The position numbers and the translations under genes are program-made. From positions 1,116,001 through 1,180,000 of the forward strand of contig BLAL01000160.1 of NCBI GenBank assembly GCA_015698045.1: DNA of 64,000 nucleotides. The letters run 5' to 3'. A model generated the notes under the pieces. It did not search any database, was not told the origin of the DNA, and worked only from the letters and a program-made list of their open reading frames with translations. Source of the DNA: Rhizophagus clarus (Eukaryota; Glomeromycota; Glomeromycetes; Glomerales; Glomeraceae). Each line of letters starts with the position of its first letter. The first letter of the stretch is position 1. Shown here one piece after another: positions 47,715 to 57,994 of the stretch.

Positions 47715-49832
47715 TTCAGAAGTCTCTGGGGTGCTTCTATAAAAAAAAGATAATAGAGGAACGTTAGGAAATGTTCTTAAATGAGATTGACAAAAAAAAA
47801 AGAAACAACCCTTACCTTTTCATTTCCAGATGTCTCCAAGGGCGTTCCAGGTATGGCATTTTTTTCTTGTTTCTTTTCAATTTCGTTTTCATATTTCATT
47901 TTTATTAACTATTTTTTCTTCTTTTTATAGTTTATCTTTCGTTAATTTATTCTCCTTTTCTTTTTGTTTTCATTCACTTTCTTCTTTTTCATTATCGCTC
48001 CTTTTTCCTTTCATTCTCATGATCGTTTCATCCTTATCACTATTTTGTCCTCATCATTGTTTCATCCTTATCAATCATCGTTTCGTCTTCATCATCAATT
48101 ATCATTTCGTCCTTATCATCAATTATTATTTTGTCTGTCCTTATCATCGATTATTGTTTTATACATCTGTTCTCATTGTTTCGTCTTTATCATTAATTAT
48201 CATTTCATCCTTATCATCAATTTCATTTCATCATCATCATTTCGCCTTCTTTTTTTTTTAGGTCTTAGTTTTGCGAACAAGGTATGGCATTTTTTCTTTT
48301 CTTTTTTTTCAATTTCATTTTCATATTTCATTTTTACTAACTATTTTTTCTTCTTTTTATGGTTTATCTTTCGTTAATTTATTCCCCTTTTCTTTCATTT
48401 TCATTCACCTTCTTCTTTTTCATTATCGCTCCTTTTTCCTTTCATTCTCATGATCGTTTCATCCTTATCACCATTTTGTCCTCATCGTTGTTTCATCCTC
48501 ATCAATCATCGTTTTGTCTTTATCATCAATTATTATTTCGTCCTTATCATCAATTATCGTTTTGTTTGTCCTTATCATCGATTATTGTTTCATACATCCG
48601 TCCTCATCACCAATTATCATTTCGTCTTTATCATTAATTATCATTTCATCCTCATCATCGATTTTATTTCATCATCATCATTTCGCCTCTTTTTTTTAGA
48701 TCTTAGTTTTGCGAACAAGGTATGGCATTTTTTCTTATCTTTTTTTCAATTTCGTTTTCATATTTCATTTTACTAACTGTTTTCTTCTTTTTATGATTTA
48801 TCTTTCGTTAATTTATTCCCTTTTCTTTTCGTTTTCATTCACTTTCTTCTTTTTCATTATTGCTCCTTTTCCTTTCATTCTCATGAACGTTTCATCCTTA
48901 TCACCATTTTATCCTCATCGTTGTTTCATCCTCATCAATCATCATTTCATCTTCATCATCAATTATCATTTCGTCCTTATCATCAATTATCGTTTTGTCT
49001 GTTCTTATCATTGATTATTGTTTCATTCATCCTCATCACCAATTATCGTTTTGTCTTCACCATCAATTATCATTTCGTTCTCATCATCAATTATTATTTC
49101 ATCCTTATCATTTCATTCTTATTATCATTGTTTTGTTTTTATCATCGTTTTATTCTTGTAATCTTTTCATTTCTCCTTATCATCTTTTCATCTTTTCATT
49201 CCTTTCTTATCATCTCTTCATTTTTCATCATTATTTCATTTTGTTCATCTCAATTTTGTCATCCTTTCATTTTTTTGTCACCTTATCATCTTTTCTTTTT
49301 TTTGCTCCTCCCATTATCTTTTTATTTTCATTTCTATTCCCTTTCATTTTGTCCCTATTTTCTTTTGTTTTTGATCCTGTTCCTTTTATTTTCGCATTCT
49401 TTTCCTCTTTTTTTCACTATCTTTCTTTTTTTTTACTATATCTTTTGTCTCCTATCATCTTCATTATCTCCAATTATTTGTTTCTAATATTATTTCCATT
49501 ATTTCTCTCTCTTATTATCATAATTATTAGGCTTCTCTTTTTTGTATCATTATTATCATTACTAGTTATGTTAAAGATAAATAATTGTAAAAAATATTAT
49601 CTTTGATAAACAGGGTTTAAAAGAATAAAGTCATAGTTTAATATATAAATTTTGTTATTTTTTTTTGTACAATAAATTTTAGCCAATTATTTTAATTCTT
49701 AATGATAATCTAAATTAAACCGCAACCAATAAAATTTATCACGTGATAGGGGTGTGTTACAACGCAGGGTATGTTAAATAAATTTACTCTAATAATAATA
49801 TGGACAATATAATAATAATATAATAATAATAA

Positions 49833-50221
49833 GACTATTTCTATTTGTACACTAGTGTATTTGTACACAGGTTATGTGATTGGTATAAAATTTCCTTTTA
49901 TGGAAATATTGTTACACAAAATTCCAATTACGGTTATTTTGAAAAATAAGAAAAAATTTTTTTGTGGAATGGGTATCGCCTAAAAAGGAAGGTCCGTATC
50001 ATACAATAGCCTAATATGGTAATTTTTAAAATTCTGGCCGGAATTATAAAAAATTATGGGTGTGACATATAATATGTGACAAATAGGATTTTTAACATGA
50101 AAAAAATTCTAAGTTCCTAAAATACTTATAGAAAAATGAAAAAGGGAGGGTGTGACACAGGGTGATAAATAATAATCACGTGATCCGAATTTCGCACACT
50201 AGTGTGAATTAAGAAATTTTC
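49833..50221. mobile_element. Putative MITE with ACACTAGTGT near both ends
   Basis: Begins GACTATTTCT...ACACTAGTGT and ends ACACTAGTGT...AAATTTTC. TAATAATAA occurs on both sides (49824-49832 and 50222-50230). The TIR is imperfect and the duplication lies in (TAA)n-like DNA, so the call is moderate. Non-coding. Confidence 0.55.
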
Positions 50222-50267
50222 TAATAATAAATATATCATAAATTGCAGTATATATAGGACCCAGAAA

Positions 50268-50434
50268 TATATGGGGTCTTTGCAATAGAAAGGTACGAAA
50301 CTCAAAAAAAATTTTAAATTTATTTTATATGCTAATTATGTTTTTTATACTAAAATAAGTGTAAATTCAATATTAATTAAATTTTTATTTTTTTTTGAGT
50401 TTCGTACCTTTCTATTGCAAAAACCCCATATATA
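50268..50434. repeat. Perfect-armed hairpin, arms of about 43 bp
   Basis: Arm 50268-50310 (TGCAATAGAAAGGTACGAAA core) is inverted at 50391-50434 with one or two differences. The 80-bp loop is AT-rich. It is probably a small MITE nested in the AGGACCC element, or the folded end of it. Confidence 0.8.
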
Positions 50435-50879
50435 TAGGGGTCAGGTGATGAAAGAAAATTTTACTATGAGCTGTACGCAAGGGTTTTTTATATGAACGGT
50501 ACGCAAATTTGACACCTGATATTGAAAATACCGCAAAAATACGCAAATAAAATTTCAGACCTTAAAATTTTCAATTATTAATTAATTCAGCAAAGTGCAG
50601 TATATCATATGATATAGTTTCTATAATCTGCAGTTTGATATCGGTCTTTTTTTTATTAAAAAAAAAAAAAAAATTATATTTGTTTCTCTTTATGTTATGT
50701 TAACGAAATATAATGAAATGTATTATATTTTAACAATATTTGTATACGAATTTAGATAGCTTTATAATTAGAAAAAAATTTATTATTTTTTTTTTTTTTT
50801 TTTGATATTTATATTTGAAAGTTCATTCCTACAATATGTTTAAATTCCAATTTGAAGTTCCAGTTCAAAATTTACGAAA

Positions 50880-51420
50880 AGAGATGTTAAAGAATATTAG
50901 TGAGTGTTCTTATATAAACCCACTCCTTCTTCCTTTAGAAATACTCACCTATCTTGAATTATTCCAAGTTCTAGTCTAAATTCCGCAAAAAAGAGAAGTT
51001 AGCAAACGCTTTATTCAAACTCGCACCCCCCCCCGCTTTTAGAAATACTTAACCGTCTCGAATTCCAAATTTTACTTCAAAATCTACAAAAGAGAAGTTA
51101 AAGAATGTTAGTAAATACTCTTTAATACATAAAAAATCAAACCCGCTTATCTCCTTATAGAAATACTTACCCGTCTCGAATTCCAAGTTCTGATCGAATT
51201 CTGAAATCTATAAAAAAGAAATTATAAAACATTAGTAAGCATTTTTTGATAAAATTCCTAAAAATTTGAAACTTACCAATGTAATAAGCTATAAAAAATA
51301 GAATAATCTTGATTATGTAGGTACTAAAAAACTAAAAGGAATGTTAGTAAAATTTTATTAACATTGAATTCTGCTTCTTACACTTAACTCACCATATTTG
51401 CAAGAGTCCGTTAGTTCCAA
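50880..51420 (-). repeat. Intron/mini-exon-like units inside the AGGACCC element
   Basis: Three or four blocks on the minus strand with GAACTTGGAAT(T)... cores, each preceded by a T-rich tract (for example TTTTTTATAG at about 51220) and followed by GTGAGTATTTC, TTAAGTATTTC or GTAAGTATTTC. Spacers contain TTACTAA/CTAACATT branch-like words. Confidence 0.6.
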
Positions 51421-51997
51421 TTTATACTTCAGTAGTACCTAGTACTTTTTTTTTATAAATAGTTTTTTTTTTTATTTTTTTAAATCAGTGGAAAAGAAAA
51501 AGGTTCGGTTTATAAAAAATCTTTTTTTAAAAAAAAATTCAGTTACTAATAATATAAATATTAAAAAAAAATTCAGTTTATAAAACCGATAAAAAATATT
51601 AAATATTAAAAAAAAATTTTGGTTATAAAAACCGATAAAAAAATCTTTTAAAAAAAAAAAATTTAAAACTATAAAATTGTAAATTTTATGATTGATAAAT
51701 CGTATTTTAGCATATCGAATAATTTTCTACAACAGTATATATGATCGGCCAAATAAAAATATAGGTCAAAATACGCAAATTAAATCTTTTACATATAAAA
51801 ATTTTTGATAAAAATACGCAATCTAATGACCTTACTATGGACAAAAATCTCCTAAATTATACGCAAATCAAAACCTTACCCCGTCCAACTCCACTATGAT
51901 GACGACACATTGATAGACCCTACCCCTATATGTATATTTCTGGGTCCTGTATATATTATAAAATAATAGTATACATATTATATATCTATCATACATA

Positions 51998-52318
51998 TTA
52001 ATTGTTTATAGAAAAATGTCTTTCACAAATATGACATAAAATAAAAGTCTCAATTTCATCATCTTTCTTTTCAATTGTCTTTCTTTCAAAATGTTTCCAA
52101 ACCTGAGCATGTTTTAATTCTTTAGCTGATATAGTACTGGAAGCTTCTGTTTCAGTTTCATCAGTAATTTCAATTCCTGCTTCAGCCATTTCTGCCATCA
52201 TTTCATCGTTATTTTCTTCTTCATAGTCTTTATTCTCATAATCAATAAAAATTTGTTTCTCTATAAAGAAGTCATATGGAAATATATTATAGTCCTCTTG
52301 TTCTTGCTCTTTAGCCAT
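51998..52318 (-). pseudogene. N-terminal hAT transposase fragment with BED-type zinc finger
   Basis: A 106-residue frame from ATG at 52318 opens with a very acidic stretch (YENKDYEEENNDEMMAEMAE) and then AQVWKHFERK and LCHICERHF. The W-x-x-F followed by C-x-x-C is the first half of a BED finger. The second half and the catalytic domain are missing, cut at the boundary with the AGGACCC element at 51948. Origin from a hAT is inferred from this N-terminal architecture. Confidence 0.55.
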
Positions 52319-53140
52319 AATTCAAAAAAAAAATGATGGGAAAAAAATGTTTTGCAGAATAAAAAAAAATTTTTTTAAAAAATGGCAATGGGAAAAAAAA
52401 ATACAGAATAAAAAAAAATTTACAAAAAATGGGGATGGGAAAATATTTAACTGTTATGCAAGATTGATTAGTTTTGTTATGTTTAACTTATGATTAGCTA
52501 AAAGGCCATGATTGTTATTTAATTAAACTGAATACTTTTATTAATTCATATAAAAATAATCAGATGATTGTTAGTAACACAATAATAGTAAGTGCATAAA
52601 ATAAAAATGTCATCATATCATATGATATTATAAAATAACTCCAAATTAATATAATCAGGTGATTTATAATAGTAAAACGTCTTATAATTTATTTAATTAT
52701 AAAACAAGATTATTCCTAATAAAGTAAAAAAAAAAAATTTATTTATTTACAAAAAAAAAAGACTGATTAATTCTAAAAAGACTGCGGTCTTTAAAAAGAC
52801 TGATAATTTTATTATAAGCAATACAGGACTGAAAGATCATAGTCCTACACCAAGATGGACTGGTCTGTCTTTTCAAGGTATAGGACTGCAGGACCACAGT
52901 CTTCTAGAATCTTTAATTGGAAGTTTTTAATGAAATTTATTGGAATTGGAAGTTCTATTAGAAAAAATTGGATTAATTGGAAGATACTGATCTTCCAATG
53001 TTTCATGTACATTGGAAACTTCCAATCAAAATTTTTGGAAATTGGATATAGTAATTGGAAGCTTGCTTCCAATACAAAATTAATAATTTTATTGTTATAA
53101 ATACCATCATCTTACTAAATATATAAAGGTTCTTGGAAAA
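52319..53140. repeat. AT-rich DNA with GGACTG and TTCCAATT iterated words
   Basis: From 52760 to 52910 AAAGACTG and GGACTG/CAGTCCT-type words recur. From 52915 to 53070 TTGGAAG and CTTCCAA alternate in both orientations, giving short palindromic spacing. It lies just upstream of the hAT pseudogene and is probably its 5' subterminal region. TATAAATACC at 53096 may be its promoter. No terminus was fixed. Confidence 0.5.
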
Positions 53141-53144
53141 CAAA

Positions 53145-55400
53145 ATTCATGTAATACCTACATGGCATGTATTGCTTGTTTTAAAAAGTTAGAAGGTGAT
53201 GAACTTTCAAGAAATACGTTTACAAATAAAAAAACTGCAAGTTAAAAATCACTTGAAAAATTGTTCACATTTTTGAGAAAAAATGATATTATTAATTTGA
53301 CAGATAATGAGATAGAAGAAAAAATATATCAAAATGTCAAATAGTGAATAATGAATTTGGTAAGAATGATAAAAAAGTCTTAAAGTATTTAATATCTTTG
53401 CAGTATAATTTCAAAATTTCAAAATTTAAATCAATAGAAGAAACAGGTTCAGTAAAGTCATTTAGATCATTTGCTTCATCAACATCATCTGCATGCAACT
53501 TTAATTCAAAAAATACAATTAAAAATAATCTTATTCACACTTCAACTAAAAGTGAAATACCAAAATTTGAACGTCTTTTACTAAGAATGTCAGTAGCAAA
53601 TAGTTTTTCATTTCAGTGGATTGATCATCCTGCAACCTTAGAACTCTTTGAATTTTTGAATTCACATCTCATATTGCCAAATAGAAAGGCTCTATCTATT
53701 CGTATATTAACAAGAGAAACTGAAAACATGAATACTTTGAGAAATGATAAATTAATTAATGATAAAGTTGGAATTGTATTAGCATTTGATAGTTGGAAGA
53801 ATATTTTAAATCAGCATATATTCAGATCATTATTTATATCATCTTCAGGTGAAATTTTAATATGGGACGCTTTAAACATTAATAGTGAACATAAATAGTT
53901 AATTGAAATAATAGCAAAAATAACTGGATTAATTCAAGAAACTAAAAGATTAGGTATTAAACTTAATGCAATAGTGTCAGATAGTGCACTAACTTATGCT
54001 ACAGCATGGTAAATAAATAAAATTATTAAAATGAATGCATGTTTTAATATGCAGAAATTGTTTTTCTTTCTTGTTTTGCGCACTAATGTCAACTGGCAAT
54101 TTGAGATATTTTTAAAGAATCACCAATTTTGAAAACTGCATCAAGTAAAGCAATTAAAATTGCTTCTTATTTTAAAAATGCAAATAATAGTTATTTTATT
54201 GGTAAATTGCAAGATATACAAAATGAATTATATAATAAATATTATTCAATGTAATTCCTGGTGAGACAAGATGAAACAGTCATTATTTCTGCTTTAAAAA
54301 GTCTCATTTGGTCTAAACAAGCTTTACAAGTAATTATTTTTTTTTATTGATTTTTTATAATAATACAATAATCAAAAAATTTTTTTTTATTATTTATAGA
54401 ATTTGGCAATTTGTTACAAACATCTACAAATTGGTTCAGGAGATGAACTTTACTTAAATTCAGAACTTTGCCAAATACTTCTTGATAATGATTGGTGGGA
54501 AAAAATTGAGCTTTTGCAAGATATTTTATTACTTTATTGTAGTGTTTTAAATAAGCTGCAATGTGATAAAGCACATCTTTATGAAGTGCTTCATGCTCTT
54601 AGATATTTTTGTTAATTTTGGAAGCAATTTTCTGATTCAGATTTAATCAATCAGATAATTGATTGATTAGAAAAATGTTGGAGTCAATGGGAGCAGCCAT
54701 TATTCTTACTTACTTTTGCCCTCCATCCAAAATATTGTTTTGCATATTTCAATTCTGATTTTAATAATTTATTATTTACTTCCCTAAGATGATATTTGAA
54801 TACTATTATAAAGCATGGTTTAAAAAACAATTATTGCAATTATTATTGAAATTTGAGGATTTTTGTTAAAAGGTTGAACCATTTAATAATAAGACTTTTG
54901 AACAATTTGAAGAGAATGCTTTTAAATTTTGGGGATATGTAAAAGGTGATTATAAAGAATTGGCTGCAGTTGCTTTAAAAATTTTTGGTATGTATGTGAA
55001 TCAGGCTGCATCTGTTAAACGAATGTGGTCTCCCATGGGTTTTTTACATACAGTTTGTCATAACTGATTAAAAGTAAGTTAGAACTTAATTATTTAGTTA
55101 ATATATAACAATTTTGATAATAAATTTATTTATCTAATTAATTTATTTTATGGTGAGTTTTTTTATTAGATCTTTTAGTATTTGATTATATTATTTTTTT
55201 TATTAATTAAAATATTAAAATTTTTTTTTTGTTAAAAGAAAAAGAATTACGATAAAATCAAATTCAATTTTTGGATTCAAATGCTCTTCCAATGGAAACT
55301 GATTCTGAAGTTTTTACATCAAATTCAAATATTGGAAAAGAAGAGGATATTGAAGATAATACTATTGTTACTCCTGAACATTGAGAATAAAAATTAAAAG
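53145..55400 (+). pseudogene. hAT transposase pseudogene
   Basis: Order on the plus strand: a Cys-containing N-terminal part with MACIACFKKLEGDEL (53150-53340, stops), a 184-residue open stretch (53344-53898) with PKFERLLLRMSVANSFSF, LNSHLILPNRKALSI and LAFDSWKN, then NAIVSDSALTYA, a CFAH block with a stop, KTASSKAIKIASYFKNAN, an intron (about 54331-54400), DWWEKIELLQDILLLY, KLQCDKAHLYEVLHALRYF, and a hATC-like end with FKFWGYVKGDYKELA, ASVKRMWSPMGFLH (to 55070). An acidic tail at 55290-55385 is broken. It parallels the hAT at 59173 throughout, so the two are related but distinct elements. Many stops and frameshifts. Confidence 0.8.
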
Positions 55401-56560
55401 AGTAGAAAGAGATGTTAATAGAAGAAGTATTAGCATAATTGAAGAATTGAGGAGTAATTCAGATAATAATATGAAAGGTGATCTCTTAAATGAATATATA
55501 CATCCAGCAATAGACAAAAAAGCAAAATGAAAGCTTAAAAGTTTATTTAGTTCATTTTTTAATGCTTCTAATTACTTAAATATAGAATCAAACAAATAAA
55601 ACTTAATAAAAGCTTTTTTTTGTTTAATGCTTTTAAAGATTTATGTATTATATATAATTTAATTTTATTGGATAAAATATGTTCAACATTATTCACATTT
55701 TCCTTATCATTACTATCTTCCTCAAAATTATCATCTTTATTATTATTAAGCTTTTCTTAATGATTTTAACATTAATTTATCTTTATTATAAATTTCTATT
55801 TTAATATCTTTTTGTTCACATAAATACTTTTTAAATCTTTATTCAATAATATCACTTTGATTTGTACCATATTATTATATATATATCTTATATTATTCCT
55901 TTTATTTTAATAATTCTTATATTCAAGTGAAAAGTTAACTTTTTACTTATATTATTTTTATGTTTACATAATCATCAAGTATTTTTCATTTTTCATGCCT
56001 TTTTCTCCACAACTTTCATGATTTTTGCAGTATTTTCTTAATATTTCATGATTTTTTCTTATAATTTTTTTGATGTTTCCTTCAAATTTCATTTTTCTGT
56101 AATACAATAATATCATTATTTTTTCTGGAACTTTTCATCATATGATTAACTGATAATTTCCATTTTAGTGATTCTGGTTATATAAACATAATTTTAAAAT
56201 TTTTATAAACAGATCTTGTCCTACTATAGAGGTTAGATCTGTAGATAACCTATCCAGATATGTATCTGGATATGCAGATTATGCAGATATCTGGATAGCA
56301 ATTTATATTCACAGATAATTTTTACAGATTTTACAGATATTTACGAATATTTATGGATATTTTTAAAAATTTTATATGGTTCAGCATTCAATCACCAATA
56401 AATTTATACATGTATTAAAATATTTTATCAATATTTTATTTACGTTTTATTTATTGTAATAAAATCCTTTACACTAAAACAAAAACAAAAATTAGGTTTT
56501 CTTTATTATTGATATACAGTATATATTAATATACTTTAAGATGCTGCACTGTTCATCCAA
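55401..56560. other. AT-rich, no gene; iterated CAGATATCTGGATA at 56240-56350
   Basis: Apart from GTATCTGGATATGCAG/CAGATATCTGGATAG words and TTTACAGAT repeats, there is nothing I can call. The same TTTACAGAT words reappear at 57400-57448, so 56240-57448 may be one element interrupted by the TAAAG element. Confidence 0.45.
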
Positions 56561-57140
56561 GAATTTGGTGTTATAAAAGTAAAAAAAAAGAAATGTTAAC
56601 ACATTTCTTTAAAGCAATTAAGTAAAATTCTCATGCATACTATATATCTTCAAGTCTGGGTTTGTCAAAGATTCCAGCATTCTAAAAGTAAAAAAAAATA
56701 AATAATAGTTGCTTCTTAAATCAAAATTGAGAAATTGAAACAAACTGACTCTATGAAAAGAAAATTACAAGCTAGTGTTTCACATAAGCCAGCTCAGCTT
56801 GAAAAAAAAAAAATCTAGCTTAAGCCAAAGTAAGCTGAGCCAAGCCAAGCCAAGAAAATTCTCAAGCTGGTGAACTTTCCTTAAAAATAAAAGTTGGTCC
56901 ATACCTATAAAAAAAAAAGAACGTTAGTTAATGTTCTTATATTAAAAAGAATCTTTAACATTCTCCTCCTCACATTACTTCAAAGGACCATATGTTAATT
57001 GCAAAAAAGCCCATTCCTACAAAAAAAAAGAAAAGAACATTAGTTAAAGTTCTTATATTAAAAGAACTATTACTGTTATATTCATAACACAACTTACTAT
57101 CCCACAAATTTCAGGAGCCATATCTAAAGGAGAAAAATAA
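56560..57140 (-). repeat. Intron/mini-exon-like units plus a GAGCCAAGCCAAG end
   Basis: Minus-strand blocks such as TTTGACAAACCCAGACTTGA (56690-56645) follow TTTTACTTTTAG. Two spacers carry AGAAC(G/A)TTAGTTAA(T/A)GTTC. A hAT-like end TAGTGTTTCACATAAGCC with GAGCCAAGCCAAGCC words lies at 56773-56870, related to 46030-46222. Confidence 0.5.
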
Positions 57141-57448
57141 AAAAAATAAAAAAATAAAATTTAATAGTTTAAAAAACCGTTTTGATGAAAAAAATTTTTT
57201 TTAAAATAAAATAAATAAAATATTATGGTAACGGTTTAAAAACCATTTTTTTAACACTTAGCTACTCTAAAAAAAAGATTGTCCGATCTGATCTAAGTCA
57301 TATAAAAATCAGATTAGTAATGAATGCTAAGGCTATATGCAGTTTTAGCAGTTCAGAATTTTTATAAAATTTATTATTTTTTTTAAATGGTTATTTGGCA
57401 TAAATATCTGTACATATAACAGATAATAGATTTATCTGTATTTACAGA
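57141..57448. other. Intergenic up to the TAAAG target duplication
   Basis: AT-rich. Ends in TTTACAGA (57441-57448), the presumed 8-bp target duplication of the next element. The partner copy is not in the window. Confidence 0.5.
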
Positions 57449-57994
57449 TAAAGATGTGTCCGCAATACTCTAATTGTGGATTAATTGCGATTTGCGATAT
57501 TGCGGAACATTGCAGATTTTGAAGAATAATTATTCGCAAATCCGCAATCGCAAATAATCCGCAAATTTGCAAATAATCCGCAAATAATCCGAATAATCTC
57601 AAAAATTATGATTGACTGTAGATCATCTTCACATGATCATTTTTTTTTTGTAAAATATTCCCACCGAAGCGAAAAAAAAATTTTCTTGCCAAAATACAGG
57701 AATATTATTTTCAAAATCCAATTAAAATAATAATAATATATCAGATTATTCAGCCATAATCAATACATTATTTTAACAATTATATATATCATTGTATCAA
57801 AACTCATTCTATCAAACATATCACAATATACAATTATGTATCAAAACAATCGCGTTATCAAATGTTATTATTTGATCAATTAAATAAATATCAGTTTTTA
57901 CAGTTTTTAGTACCCTAATTGCTTTCTTCCCTCTTTATTTTAAAAATAAAAAATAAAGTATTAGCTTTTAAAATATTGAATAAATATATTAGAA

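Larger units (their letters stand above)
46461..49789 (+). mobile_element. Non-autonomous TIR element, copy B (9-bp target duplication), inverted relative to copy A
   Basis: Flanked by TAATAATAA at 46452-46460 and 49790-49798 (exact, though in a (TAA)n context). The TIRs match those of copy A at 918-3635: ATTTATTTAACGCACCCC, TAACGCACCCCTTATCACG and the inverse TCACGTGATAGGGGTG. The interior repeats copy A in reverse, with three 430-bp units beginning GTATGGCATTTTTT at 47851, 48282 and 48720. A 1028-bp TAAAG element is nested at 46687-47714. His/Ser/Phe/Ile-rich plus-strand frames here are low-complexity artefacts. Confidence 0.87.
50256..51948. mobile_element. AGGACCC-type element, copy 2 (8-bp target duplication)
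   Basis: Ends are AGGACCCAGAAATATA and the inverse TATATTTCTGGGTCCT, flanked by exact GTATATAT at 50248-50255 and 51949-51956. Shares AGGACCCAGAAA with the element at 44819. The interior holds a long hairpin (50268-50434) and, between about 50880 and 51420, minus-strand mini-exon-like units (blocks such as AGAACTTGGAATTCGAGACG followed by GTAAGTATTTC). No protein gene. Confidence 0.88.

Noticed and set aside
52845..53100. Overlapping frames on both strands rich in Trp/Ile/Asn
   Set aside because: Produced by the TTGGAAG/CTTCCAA repeat; no conserved content.
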